A program made the translations under genes and the position numbers. Positions 18,478-26,508 of a DNA stretch of 64,000 nucleotides are shown in pieces. This DNA is from Marivita hallyeonensis (GTDB taxonomy: Bacteria > Pseudomonadota > Alphaproteobacteria > Rhodobacterales > Rhodobacteraceae): NCBI RefSeq assembly GCF_900129875.1, contig NZ_FQXC01000004.1, forward strand, positions 558,001 through 622,000. Reading direction: 5' to 3'. Within the stretch, counting starts at the first letter, position 1, and every line of letters begins with the position of its first letter. The notes beneath the pieces are model-generated. The model saw only the letters and a list, made by a program, of their open reading frames with translations, ran no database searches and was not told the DNA's origin.

Positions 18478-19061
18478 TGCTTGGACTGCGGCGCAAGCTA
18501 CGGCTCGATACCGAGCGGATGGTTCTGCGCCCGCCGATGCACAGCGACTTCAATCCGTGGTGCGCATTGCGACGGGACAGCGAGGTCTTCCTGACGCGAT
18601 GGGAGCCCAGTTGGGCGGAAGACCACCTGACCCGTCGTGCCTTTACCAATCGCGTCTACTGGGCCAACCGGGCCATCGGGAATGGATCAGCGGTGCCCCT
18701 GTTTCTGCTGCGCAGGAGTGATGACATGCTGTTGGGCGCGATCACGCTCGACAATATCCGGCGCGGACCGGCGCAGGCGGGCACGCTGGGTTATTGGATC
18801 GGAGAGCCGTTTGCGCGGCAGGGCTATATGCGCGAAGCCATCGAAGCGATGGTGCACTACGCGTTCGACCGGTTGGACCTGAGCCGGATCGAGGCAGCCT
18901 GCCTGCCGGAAAACCAGGCTTCGCGCGGGCTTCTTGAGAAATCGGGCTTCAAATACGAAGGGGTCGCGCAGAGTTATCTGCAGATCGACGGGCGGTGGCG
19001 GACCCACGTTCTTTATGCACAGCTGCGGCTGGATCGGCGCGGACGCACCGACGCCGGGTAA
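18477..19061 (+). CDS. GNAT family N-acetyltransferase (RimJ/RimL-like)
   Basis: A 194-residue acetyltransferase of the ribosomal-protein type. Seen are LRLDTERMVLRPPMHSDF at the N terminus, GYWIGEPFARQGYMREA (acetyl-CoA loop, RQGYM) at about residues 103-120, and the C-terminal ENQASRGLLEKSGFKYEG block. Its ATG overlaps the peptidase stop (TGATG), so it closes this coupled run. Acetylation of a ribosomal protein N terminus is the family role; the target here is not known. Confidence 0.9.
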   Translation: MLGLRRKLRLDTERMVLRPPMHSDFNPWCALRRDSEVFLTRWEPSWAEDHLTRRAFTNRVYWANRAIGNGSAVPLFLLRRSDDMLLGAITLDNIRRGPAQAGTLGYWIGEPFARQGYMREAIEAMVHYAFDRLDLSRIEAACLPENQASRGLLEKSGFKYEGVAQSYLQIDGRWRTHVLYAQLRLDRRGRTDAG

Positions 19062-19151
19062 CAAGCCGTTTGAACGCCCTTGACCAAGCAACTGCGAAGA
19101 GGCTTGCACCGCTCCGTAACAGGGCTACCTTCGTCGTCAGGAGGTATCGGT

Positions 19152-19991
19152 ATGCGAGTGACACGTCTGCTGAGCGCCCTTGCGCTATTGGTTCTGGCCG
19201 GTGCCGCCGCAGCGCAATCGGACACGCGACGCCCGAGCCATTGCCTTGCCATAGCGGACGCCACACCCGGCGCAGCTTTCATCCAGAAAGCGTCCTGGTC
19301 AGACACGGTCCCCGAATTCAGTGTCCGCATCAACTACGTGGCGCATGCGACCTTTCTGTTGCAGACACCCGGCGGGCTGAATATCGCGACCGATTTCACG
19401 GGTTTTCTTGGCACCACCACGATGATCCCCGATGTGGTGACGATGAACCACGCGCATGAGACGCACTGGACCGCACATCCGGACCCGGCCATCCCGCACG
19501 TCCTTCCCGGCTGGGGCCCGTTCGGCGAAGGCATCGACCATCATCTTGAACTGGGTGAAGTTCTGATCCGCAATGTCTCGACCGACATCCGCTCGCAATG
19601 GAGCGGGGTCGAGGAGAATGGCAATTCGATCTTCATCTTCGAGGTGGAAGGCCTGTGCATCGGCCATCTCGGCCACCTGCATCACGAACCGAACGAACAG
19701 CAATACGCAGCCATCGGGCGACTCGACGTGGTGATGGTACCTGTCGATGGCGGCTTCACCCTACCCCGCGAGGTCATGGTCCGCATCGTCGACCGTCTGA
19801 AATCAAGCATTGTCATCCCGATGCACTGGTTCTCGGGCTTTGCGCTGGAGGCATTTCTCGACGAAGTTTCCGACAGCTTTGCAATTGACCGCCGCGATGC
19901 GCCCTACCTGGAACTGTCGTTGCGCGACTTGCCGTCGCGGCCTACCGTCGTGGTCCTGCAGCCACAATGGTTGCGCGACACGGACGACTAA
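19152..19991 (+). CDS. Exported metallo-beta-lactamase-fold hydrolase
   Basis: A 279-residue protein with a signal peptide (MRVTRLLSALALLVLAGAAAA, then QSDTRRP). The mature part has a UlaG/RomA-like layout: INYVAHATFLLQTPGGLNIATD, then NHAHETHW, LGHLHH and a late IPMHWFSGF. The histidine clusters suggest a dinuclear metal site, though the classic HxHxDH is altered to NHAHETH. AGGAGG lies seven bases before ATG 19152; the frame is open to 19080, but that would remove the signal peptide from the N terminus. The substrate is unknown. Confidence 0.85.
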   Translation: MRVTRLLSALALLVLAGAAAAQSDTRRPSHCLAIADATPGAAFIQKASWSDTVPEFSVRINYVAHATFLLQTPGGLNIATDFTGFLGTTTMIPDVVTMNHAHETHWTAHPDPAIPHVLPGWGPFGEGIDHHLELGEVLIRNVSTDIRSQWSGVEENGNSIFIFEVEGLCIGHLGHLHHEPNEQQYAAIGRLDVVMVPVDGGFTLPREVMVRIVDRLKSSIVIPMHWFSGFALEAFLDEVSDSFAIDRRDAPYLELSLRDLPSRPTVVVLQPQWLRDTDD

Positions 19992-20008
19992 GAGACAGAA
20001 CGCCAAAT

Positions 20009-21430
20009 ATGCCCCGCGATTCGGCTGACAGCACCTTCATTGACGCGCTCTCGCAGCGGTTCCCTGCAGACATGTTTGCGCGGGCAGAGCAATCCTATCT
20101 GGAAGAGCCGCGTGGACGCTGGCAAGGCGCACAGGGGTTCGTCGCTCGCCCCCGCGACACGGCAGAGGTCTCCGCCCTCGTACAAGCCTGTTCCGACGCG
20201 GGTGTCGGCATTGTGCCATACGGTGGCGGAACCGGCCTTGTTGGCGGTCAGATCGCACCGGACGGCGCGCCCGAGACGCCGCTGATCCTGTCGCTTGAAC
20301 GGATGACGCGGATTCGCGACGTCTTTCCCCAAGAAAACGTGCTGATTGCAGAGGCAGGCGTAATCCTTGCGAATATCCAGACCGCAGCGCGGGATGTGGA
20401 CCGCCTGTTCCCGTTGTCTCTTGCCTCGGAAGGGTCTGCACGCATCGGTGGGCTACTCAGCACAAATGCCGGCGGTGTGAACGTTCTGCGCTACGGCAAT
20501 ACGCGGGATCTGTGCCTCGGGTTGGAAGCCGTTATGCCGGACGGATCGATCTGGCACGGGCTGAAGCGGCTGCGAAAAGACAACACAGGGTACGATCTGC
20601 GGAACCTGCTGATCGGGGCGGAAGGCACGTTGGGCATCATCACAGCGGCCTCGCTCAAGCTCTACCCACGCCCCGCCGCGATCGGAACAGCCGTATTCGT
20701 GATCCGCGATGCCGAAGCGGCTCTGGAGTTGTTGTCTTTGGCGAAAAGCCAGCTTGGCGAAAGTATCAGCGCTTTCGAGCTGATGCATAAGACGGGCCTG
20801 GATTTCCTGTCGGAGACTTTGCCAGACGTTCGAAAGCCTTTTGGCGACCACCACCCTGAATGGATGATCCTCACAGACATTGGCTTGCCGAAAGGTCTTG
20901 ATCCGCAGAGCGCGCTCGAAGACCTTTTCGTCGCCGCCGAGGCAGAAGGGATCGCGACGGACGCTGTGATCGCGCAATCGGAAGCTCAGCGGACAGAGTT
21001 CTGGTCGGTGCGTGAACATATCCCCGAAGCCAATCGCCGTATCGGCGCGGTGTCGAGCCACGATGTCTCTGTACCCCTTGGTGCGCTACCGGCTTTCATC
21101 GCGCGCGTACGTCAGGCCATCGCGCAGGTCGGCGATTTTCGGATCAACTGCTTTGGCCATGTCGGGGACGGCAACCTGCACTTTAATGTGTTCCCGCCCT
21201 CTGGTCAGTCCCGTGACTCCTATCTGGCCGAAACGAAGGCCATCAAACGGCTCGTGCACGATATCGCGCACGAGCTTGGCGGTACGTTCAGTGCAGAGCA
21301 TGGCATCGGTCGCGCGAAGACAGCCGATCTCGCACGGTACGGAGATCCGACCAAACTTGCCGCAATGCGCGCCATCAAGAACGCGCTCGATCCAAAGGGC
21401 ATTATGAACCCAGGCGCTGTACTACCGTGA
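20009..21430 (+). CDS. FAD-binding oxidoreductase, GlcD/D-lactate dehydrogenase type
   Basis: A 473-residue flavoprotein of the VAO/PCMH family with a FAD-binding N-terminal domain (PYGGGTGLVGGQ, ASEGSARIGGLLSTNAGGVNVLRYGNTRDLCLGL written here in parts: the AGGVNVLRYGN segment is the FAD phosphate region) and a C-terminal FAD-oxidase domain ending AEHGIGRAKT and LDPKGIMNPGAVLP. Family members oxidise D-2-hydroxyacids such as D-lactate, glycolate or D-2-hydroxyglutarate. No GlcE or GlcF gene is adjacent, so a stand-alone D-2-hydroxyacid dehydrogenase is more likely than glycolate oxidase. The start codon has only a weak ribosome-binding site. The 3' end overlaps the convergent transglycosylase gene by 9 bases. 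Confidence 0.88.
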   Translation: MPRDSADSTFIDALSQRFPADMFARAEQSYLEEPRGRWQGAQGFVARPRDTAEVSALVQACSDAGVGIVPYGGGTGLVGGQIAPDGAPETPLILSLERMTRIRDVFPQENVLIAEAGVILANIQTAARDVDRLFPLSLASEGSARIGGLLSTNAGGVNVLRYGNTRDLCLGLEAVMPDGSIWHGLKRLRKDNTGYDLRNLLIGAEGTLGIITAASLKLYPRPAAIGTAVFVIRDAEAALELLSLAKSQLGESISAFELMHKTGLDFLSETLPDVRKPFGDHHPEWMILTDIGLPKGLDPQSALEDLFVAAEAEGIATDAVIAQSEAQRTEFWSVREHIPEANRRIGAVSSHDVSVPLGALPAFIARVRQAIAQVGDFRINCFGHVGDGNLHFNVFPPSGQSRDSYLAETKAIKRLVHDIAHELGGTFSAEHGIGRAKTADLARYGDPTKLAAMRAIKNALDPKGIMNPGAVLP

Positions 21431-22237
21431 AGCCACGCGGAACACGCATCCGTCGGTGACGAGTTGCGGCGGCGTCAGGCAAAGCCCCTTGGCCGTCTGG
21501 AATGCTTGCAGGACTTTTGGCACGTAGGCGCGTGTTTCTGCGTAATCCGGCACACCATTGTTCTTCAGAACCGCGTTCTCCCCCGCGTTATAGCCCGCAA
21601 GTACAAGGATCACGTCATTGTCGAAAGTCTCCATCAGGAAATCGAGAAACGCGATACCACCCTTGATGTTCTGTTCCGGAGACAAGCTGTCATTCACGCC
21701 AAAGCGTTCCGCCGTTGCTGGCATGAGCTGCATGAGCCCCTGCGCCCCCGCCGAGCTCTGCGCGTCGGCACGGCCGGATGATTCGACTGCGATGACGGCA
21801 AGCGCCAAGGCTGGTGATACGCGTGTGCCCACGGTGCTAAGAAGAATGTCGCGCCCGTACCGCGCCGCAATATCCTGAAGATCCTGCAAGCGCGGACCGG
21901 CAAGACCCTTCCCCGATGGCGGGTTTGCCAACCGCACTAAGGCGGGTTCGAGGCGTCCTGGGCTTTTCGCCTCTATCGATGGGGAGATCTCGGACCAGAA
22001 CCACGCCAGCGTCTCGCTTCCCGGAGCCCGGGGCGCCGGTGAAGCCGCAGACGCGGCCGTCGCAGCCGGTGCGGTTGGAGCCTGCGGCGCGATCTGGACT
22101 GTGATCCGCTTCTTAGAACTCGATGACGGCGGCTTTACCCGTTTGGCAGAGAAATCCTGGAACGGTGCAGGCTCTGCCCGCACGTCAGAAATGCCAAGAG
22201 AGATGGCGCAGATGGCCATTACCAATAAGTGTTTCAT
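21422..22237 (-). CDS. Lytic transglycosylase (SLT domain)
   Basis: A 271-residue secreted protein with signal peptide MKHLLVMAICAISLGISDVRA, a proline/alanine-rich linker (about residues 35-75), and a C-terminal soluble lytic transglycosylase domain. The catalytic glutamate is in AVIAVESSGRADAQS, followed by the family motif SAGAQGLMQLMPATAERFG and LAGYNAGENAV. Such enzymes open peptidoglycan for secretion or pilus machines. The gene faces away from the Tad locus that starts 350 bases off, so a role in fitting the secretin CpaC through the wall is reasonable but inferred. Confidence 0.92.
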   Translation of the reverse strand: MKHLLVMAICAISLGISDVRAEPAPFQDFSAKRVKPPSSSSKKRITVQIAPQAPTAPAATAASAASPAPRAPGSETLAWFWSEISPSIEAKSPGRLEPALVRLANPPSGKGLAGPRLQDLQDIAARYGRDILLSTVGTRVSPALALAVIAVESSGRADAQSSAGAQGLMQLMPATAERFGVNDSLSPEQNIKGGIAFLDFLMETFDNDVILVLAGYNAGENAVLKNNGVPDYAETRAYVPKVLQAFQTAKGLCLTPPQLVTDGCVFRVASR

Positions 22238-22588
22238 TGTCAGGATCCTGCTCGATGCCCTGTTTTGCAGGGATTATGACACAATCTTCATTTCAGCGCC
22301 ATTTCGTTTCGAATTCGGAAGAAATCAGAAAAAACACCGTTGCGTAAACCGCCTCCAATTCAAGAAAAAACGAAAAAATTTGAAAAAACTATCTTTTCTT
22401 ATCAGATACTTAATCTGGATGGATGTGGTTTTTTTACGGGCTGCAAAAACGGACCATTCGCGTCAAACTGCTGCCCCAATCCGGCGACTATAACTGCTCA
22501 TCCAAGACGGGATGGAGCGAAAGAGAGAGCGCTCACTATCAGTCCTGAGCTTGGCTAACGTGAGCAAACTAGGACTATGGAGACTAAC
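22238..22588. promoter_or_regulatory. AT-rich divergent control region between transglycosylase and pilin genes
   Basis: About 350 bases with no convincing gene. The middle (22330-22440) is markedly rich in A and T runs compared with the window and would be bent DNA. A small hairpin CCCTG/CAGGG lies at 22258-22272 and a short inverted repeat CAGAT-N5-ATCTG at about 22405-22419. TTGAAA at about 22378 could be a -35 box for the pilin operon, but no clear -10 box was found. It presumably holds promoters for both directions. Confidence 0.5.
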
Positions 22589-22792
22589 ATGATCAAGTTC
22601 ATCAAAAACTTCCGCAAGGACGAAGACGGCGCCGTAACAGTTGACTGGGTCGTTCTGACCGCTGCTGTTGTGGGTCTGGCAATTGCTGCTTATTCCGCAA
22701 TCGAAACATCCTCGACTGGCCTCATCACCGCAGCTGGTACAGCTGTGACCGGCCAGAACGACGGCTTCGGTGCTGGTGGCGGCGGCGCATAA
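22589..22792 (+). CDS. flp: Flp-type pilin 1 (Tad pilus major subunit)
   Basis: A 67-residue prepilin, MIKFIKNFRKDEDG followed by the hydrophobic helix AVTVDWVVLTAAVVGLAIAA. Cleavage by the prepilin peptidase is expected after Gly14. The usual G/xxxxEY motif reads G/AVTVDW here, with D and W for E and Y. The mature protein ends in a glycine-rich tail, GQNDGFGAGGGGA. An in-frame ATG lies 12 bases upstream, but GGAG sits six bases before ATG 22589. It is followed by a second, nearly identical pilin gene. Confidence 0.93.
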   Translation: MIKFIKNFRKDEDGAVTVDWVVLTAAVVGLAIAAYSAIETSSTGLITAAGTAVTGQNDGFGAGGGGA

Positions 22793-22818
22793 TAGCGCTT
22801 CGCTTAGCTACAAAAATT

Positions 22819-22843
22819 GGAAAGGCGCAGAGCGCGCCTTTCC
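22819..22843 (+). other. Hairpin between the two pilin genes
   Basis: GGAAAGGCGC at 22819-22828 pairs perfectly with GCGCCTTTCC at 22834-22843 around AGAGC. No T run follows. It probably protects the 3' end of the first pilin message or partly attenuates transcription. Confidence 0.65.
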
Positions 22844-22867
22844 ATCCGCAGCACAAAGGAGTTCAGC

Positions 22868-23071
22868 GTGACACGTTTTCTCACCAAGTTTCGTAAGGAC
22901 GAAGACGGTGCGGTCACAGTTGACTGGGTTGTCTTGACTGCTGCTGTCGTTGGTCTCGCCATTGCGGCATGGACCACGATCGAAACCGCTTCTGTTGGCC
23001 TTACGACTGCTGCTGGTACGGCTGTCACCGGGCAAAACGACGGGTTCGGTGCAGGCGGCGGCGGCGCCTAA
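22868..23071 (+). CDS. flp: Flp-type pilin 2
   Basis: A 67-residue prepilin, MTRFLTKFRKDEDG then AVTVDWVVLTAAVVGLAIAA, identical to pilin 1 at 56 of 67 positions with no gaps. The cleavage region, helix and glycine-rich tail are the same; differences are in the leader and in residues 35-46. The start is GTG 22868, preceded by AGGAG at six bases; the frame is open further upstream but only into the hairpin. A recent tandem duplication is the simplest explanation. Confidence 0.92.
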   Translation: MTRFLTKFRKDEDGAVTVDWVVLTAAVVGLAIAAWTTIETASVGLTTAAGTAVTGQNDGFGAGGGGA

Positions 23072-23088
23072 AGTCAGGCAGATCGCAA

Positions 23089-23121
23089 GAAAGAGAAGAG
23101 GCACGGAAGTGCCTTTTCTTT
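23089..23121 (+). terminator. Hairpin after pilin 2
   Basis: GAAGAGGCAC ending at 23104 pairs with GTGCCTTTTC starting at 23109 around loop GGAA, with a purine-rich left flank and TTTCTTTG on the right. This fits an intrinsic terminator or attenuator after the abundant pilin genes. Confidence 0.7.
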
Positions 23122-23149
23122 GTTTCCGGAAACTAAACTCCTTCTGCAG

Positions 23150-23172
23150 AACGCGCCGCGAGGCGCGTTTTT
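23150..23172 (+). terminator. Rho-independent terminator between pilins and cpaB
   Basis: AACGCGCC at 23150-23157 pairs with GGCGCGTT at 23162-23169 around a GCGA tetraloop, and the right arm runs into TTTTT. It is the best-formed terminator in the locus, so cpaB and later genes probably have their own promoter or depend on read-through. Confidence 0.8.
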
Positions 23173-23300
23173 GCATTCAGGACGACGGTCTTTATTTCAC
23201 CACAGTTTTCTCAAGTCGCGGTCACATTCATCTGTCAGAGCACTGACAGACACTGTCCCCAGCTGCTGTCGCAGAACCCGGGTAGAGTATAGGAGGCATT

Positions 23301-24158
23301 ATGCGCATCGTCTTTGGACTTGTCCTGTTGGCTGGCCTGGCTTTGGCAGGTTTTGCAGTCTACATGGCACAAAACTACATTGGCGCGTACCAGACCGCGC
23401 TCGAGCAAGAACGCACCAAGGCAACCGAAAGCGTGCCAGTGCAGGATATCTATGTTGCAACACGCGCCATAGATTTCGGCGAAGCAATCACCGAGGAAGA
23501 CATGGCTTTGGTCCCGTGGCCAATACAAGCTCTCCCTGAAGCTTTCTTTGATGAAGCCAATCCACTGAATGTTGAAGGCGACGAATACCGCGTTGCCCTG
23601 CGTCAGATTGAGAAAAATGAAGCTTTCATGGCAGTGAAGGTAAGTGCGCCCGGCGCGGATGCGGGGCTGACATCGCGTCTTGAACGTGGGCAGCGTGCAT
23701 TCGCGATCCGCGTCGATGTAGCGTCTGGCGTGTCCGGCTTCTTGCGCCCGAACGACCGGGTCGATGTTTACTGGACCGGTCGCGTTCAGGGTCGTGATCG
23801 TGATTTGCCGACGGGCGATGTCACCAAGCTTATCGAAACCGGCGTGAAACTGATCGCCATCGATCAGACTTCCGAAACCGAAATTACGGACGCGACTATC
23901 GCTCGCACCGTGACCGTCGCGGCAAGCCCGCAACAAGTCGCGGCGCTGGCTCAGGCACAGTCCACCGGGCGTCTGTCTTTGTCCCTTATGGGCCGCAATG
24001 ATGATACGGTGGCCGAGGTGATCGAGGTCGACCAACGGTCTCTTCTTGGCCTTCGCGAGCGTGAAGCCAGCGAAACTCCGGCAACTATTCAGGTTTGCAC
24101 CATCCGGACACGTAAGGGCGGTGAAGTGGTCGAAATGCCCATCCCTTGTACAAACTGA
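23301..24158 (+). CDS. cpaB: Flp pilus assembly protein CpaB (RcpC)
   Basis: A 285-residue envelope protein with an N-terminal membrane anchor (MRIVFGLVLLAGLALAGFAVYMA) and a SAF domain (about residues 45-110, DIYVATRAIDFGEAITEEDMA). This is followed by the RcpC/CpaB domain with GQRAFAIRVDVASGVSGFLRPNDRVDVY written in overlapping parts: SGVSGFLRPNDRVDVYW is the clearest family block. Two cysteines near the C terminus (CTIRTRK and IPCTN) could form a disulfide. It acts with the secretin in the outer part of the Tad machine. AGGAGG lies eight bases before the ATG. Confidence 0.93.
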   Translation: MRIVFGLVLLAGLALAGFAVYMAQNYIGAYQTALEQERTKATESVPVQDIYVATRAIDFGEAITEEDMALVPWPIQALPEAFFDEANPLNVEGDEYRVALRQIEKNEAFMAVKVSAPGADAGLTSRLERGQRAFAIRVDVASGVSGFLRPNDRVDVYWTGRVQGRDRDLPTGDVTKLIETGVKLIAIDQTSETEITDATIARTVTVAASPQQVAALAQAQSTGRLSLSLMGRNDDTVAEVIEVDQRSLLGLREREASETPATIQVCTIRTRKGGEVVEMPIPCTN

Positions 24159-24201
24159 TCCGGTACACACCGCATTTGGTGAATTAACAATTTGGTCGAC
24201 A

Positions 24202-24234
24202 GGATAAGGCGCAACGTCATGTTGCGCCTTATCC
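24202..24234 (+). terminator. Long perfect hairpin between cpaB and cpaC
   Basis: GGATAAGGCGCAAC at 24202-24215 pairs over all 14 bases with GTTGCGCCTTATCC at 24221-24234 around GTCAT. No T run follows on the plus strand. Attenuation or message protection is likely; termination is uncertain. Confidence 0.65.
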
Positions 24235-24352
24235 ACATGAAGCGGACCACTGAAACTATTGATTCTTGAAATAAAACGCGACTTGACGCAGGTTGGCACC
24301 AATACGGGCGAAAAGACCCATAAACCGAGGCGTGATCGGAAAGGCAGGTCAC

Positions 24353-25768
24353 ATGTACACGAGTAGTCCCTTCAAGGCCGCCCTCTTGGGCGTTGCACTT
24401 GCACTGACATCGATGACGCAGGCGGCCATGGCCGACACGTTGCGCGTCATCCGAAAGAACACTGAAGCTGCATTGAACGTCCCGATGAACCGGGCCGTCG
24501 TTGTGGAAAGCGAAGTTCCATTCGCGGAACTCAGCATCGCAAATCCCATGATTGCGGATATCTCGTCTTTGTCGGATCGAAGCATCTACGTTCTCGGCAA
24601 GACGCCCGGAACGACAACACTGACGATTCTTGACGCGAACGGTCAGCTCATCACCAACGTGGACGTAAGGGTCGCGCCAGACCTTACCGAGTTCAAAGAA
24701 CGTTTGCGGCAGATTATTCCGGACGAGAAGATCGAGGTACGCTCTGCGAATGACGGGATTGTCCTGTCTGGCACCGTGTCCAGCACGGCGCGCATGCAAC
24801 GCGCTTTGGATCTTGCACAGCGTTACGCACCGGAACGGGTCTCGAACCTCATGACCGTCGGCGGTGTCCAGCAAGTCATGCTGAAGGTGCGTTTCGCCGA
24901 AATGCAGCGTTCGGTGTCCAAGGCGCTGAGATCCTCAATTGCACTTGGCGGCACGGTTCTTGACGGCGATTTGGGCGTCGCCAGCGAAACCGGAACATGG
25001 CTCGATGGGGCCAACGGTCTCGGAAGCCCGATTGCTCTAAGACCCGACAGCGAGGGAGGCATTGCCTTTGGGTTCACCTCTGGTGGCCTGGAAGTCGGTA
25101 TCCTTCTTGAAGCACTTGAAGCCAAGGGTGTTGTCCGAACACTGGCGGAACCAAACCTGACCGCACTTTCCGGACAGGAAGCCAAGTTTCTTGCCGGTGG
25201 GGAATACCCGCTTCCGGTTGGACAGGACGACAATCAGGTCACGATTGAATTTAAGCCCTTCGGTGTGGAGCTGAACTTCATCCCACGCGTTATCGATGGC
25301 GACCTGATAAATCTTGAACTCGAAGCTGCGGTATCGGCACTTGATCCCGACAACGGGATCGACATCGGCGCGGTCCGCGTCGACGCTTTCAGCCGTCGTG
25401 AGACATCAACGACCGTGGAGCTCCGTGACGGCGAAAGCTTTGCAATTGCTGGGCTTTTGCAGGACGACTTCCGCGATCTGAACGGTCAGGTGCCTTGGTT
25501 GGGAGACATTCCCGTTTTGGGCGCGCTGTTCCGCAGCGCCGAATACCAACGCGAACAGTCAGAACTTGTGATCATCATCACACCCCATCTTGTAACGCCG
25601 ACCCGAGGTGAGGCGCTTGCCCTGCCGACAGACCGCGTTCGTCCCCCCACCGAAAAAGACCTGTTCCTGTTCGGGCGTGTCACTGACGACTCGCGCAATC
25701 TGCGCGGCGCAGCCGGCGAAGTTGCCAAACAGGACTTCAACGGGTCTTATGGCTATGTGATGGATTGA
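24353..25768 (+). CDS. cpaC: Tad pilus secretin CpaC (RcpA)
   Basis: Forms the outer-membrane channel for the Flp pilus. The 471-residue precursor has a signal peptide (MYTSSPFKAALLGVALALTS to about QAAMA), an N-terminal pilus/BON-like domain (NVPMNRAVVVESEVPFAELS) and a secretin domain with GIVLSGTVSS, VMLKVRFAEMQRS, VRTLAEPNLTALSGQEAKFLAGGE (clearest in LAEPNLTALSGQ) and VPWLGDIPVLGALFRS. These are the classical secretin signatures. The frame is open to 24293; ATG 24353 places the signal peptide correctly. Confidence 0.95.
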   Translation: MYTSSPFKAALLGVALALTSMTQAAMADTLRVIRKNTEAALNVPMNRAVVVESEVPFAELSIANPMIADISSLSDRSIYVLGKTPGTTTLTILDANGQLITNVDVRVAPDLTEFKERLRQIIPDEKIEVRSANDGIVLSGTVSSTARMQRALDLAQRYAPERVSNLMTVGGVQQVMLKVRFAEMQRSVSKALRSSIALGGTVLDGDLGVASETGTWLDGANGLGSPIALRPDSEGGIAFGFTSGGLEVGILLEALEAKGVVRTLAEPNLTALSGQEAKFLAGGEYPLPVGQDDNQVTIEFKPFGVELNFIPRVIDGDLINLELEAAVSALDPDNGIDIGAVRVDAFSRRETSTTVELRDGESFAIAGLLQDDFRDLNGQVPWLGDIPVLGALFRSAEYQREQSELVIIITPHLVTPTRGEALALPTDRVRPPTEKDLFLFGRVTDDSRNLRGAAGEVAKQDFNGSYGYVMD

Positions 25769-25772
25769 GGCG

Positions 25773-26447
25773 ATGGCTATTCAAAAGAACATCCGTATCC
25801 CAGTGGCTCTGACAGGCATTGCCTTGCTCACTGCCTGTGCCACCAGTGATCCCATTTACAGCGCGTTCAACCGCGAGGCGGGGGCGCTGATCGACACCGG
25901 CAACTTCGGCAATGCGACCATGAACAACGTGCAGATCATGTCGGGCGAAAAGAGCTACACCTACAACCTGGCTCAACGGTTTGCCGGCGATGTGATGACC
26001 ACGGTCAACTTCGCGTTCAACAGCGCGGTTCTGGATGCAGGCGCACGAGACACCTTGCGTGAGCAGGCCAACTGGATCCGCCAATTCCCCGAAGTCAGCT
26101 TCCGGGTTTACGGCCATACAGACGCCGTGGGCAGCGAAGCATATAACAAACGCCTCGGATTGCGCCGCGCACATGCGGTTGTGGATTTCCTTGCATCGCA
26201 GGGTATTTCCAAGTCGCGACTCGAAGCCGTTGTCTCCTTCGGCGAGACTCAGCCTTTGATCGTGACGGAAGGCCGTGAACGCCGTAACCGCCGGACAGTG
26301 ACCGAAGTTTCGGGCTTTGTCGGGTCGCATCCGTCCGTTCTTGAAGGACGGTACGCGGAGATCATTTACCGCGAATATATCAACAGCGCTGTCCCACCAA
26401 GCCGCCTCACCGGCATCGTTGGTGCGGACTTCGAAACCGAACGATAA
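25773..26447 (+). CDS. OmpA-family lipoprotein of the Tad locus
   Basis: A 224-residue lipoprotein with lipobox ALLTAC (Cys22) and a C-terminal OmpA-like peptidoglycan-binding domain: VNFAFNSAVLDAGARDTL, RVYGHTDAVGSEAYNKRLGLRRAHAV and GETQPLI. It occupies the place of the small CpaD/RcpB lipoprotein of other Tad loci, between secretin and CpaE, and starts four bases after the cpaC stop. It may anchor or pilot the secretin by binding the wall; that role is inference from position and domain. Confidence 0.9.
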   Translation: MAIQKNIRIPVALTGIALLTACATSDPIYSAFNREAGALIDTGNFGNATMNNVQIMSGEKSYTYNLAQRFAGDVMTTVNFAFNSAVLDAGARDTLREQANWIRQFPEVSFRVYGHTDAVGSEAYNKRLGLRRAHAVVDFLASQGISKSRLEAVVSFGETQPLIVTEGRERRNRRTVTEVSGFVGSHPSVLEGRYAEIIYREYINSAVPPSRLTGIVGADFETER

Positions 26448-26452
26448 GGAAA

Positions 26453-26470
26453 CGGTCCCTACGGGGACCG
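26453..26470 (+). other. UACG-loop hairpin before cpaE
   Basis: CGGTCCC at 26453-26459 pairs with GGGACCG at 26464-26470 around TACG, a UNCG-type tetraloop closed by C-G, which is exceptionally stable in RNA. It follows the OmpA lipoprotein stop by about five bases. A T-poor flank argues against full termination. Confidence 0.6.
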
Positions 26471-26482
26471 CTTCACTTGCCT

Positions 26483-26508
26483 GAAATACCGTACAATTTC
26501 GGTATTTC
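26483..26508. promoter_or_regulatory. Nine-base inverted repeat upstream of cpaE
   Basis: GAAATACCG at 26483-26491 mirrors CGGTATTTC at 26500-26508 with an 8-base AT-rich centre. It lies 130 bases before the cpaE start and could be a regulator site or another RNA hairpin. No regulator gene is adjacent. Confidence 0.4.

Noticed and set aside
20009-21430. Glycolate oxidase subunit GlcD proper
   Set aside because: GlcE and GlcF genes are absent on both sides, so a single-subunit D-2-hydroxyacid dehydrogenase is more likely.
22101-22493. 130-codon open frame between the transglycosylase and pilin genes
   Set aside because: Its first part is antisense to the transglycosylase and the rest is AT-rich intergenic DNA giving a lysine-rich, featureless protein without a ribosome-binding site.
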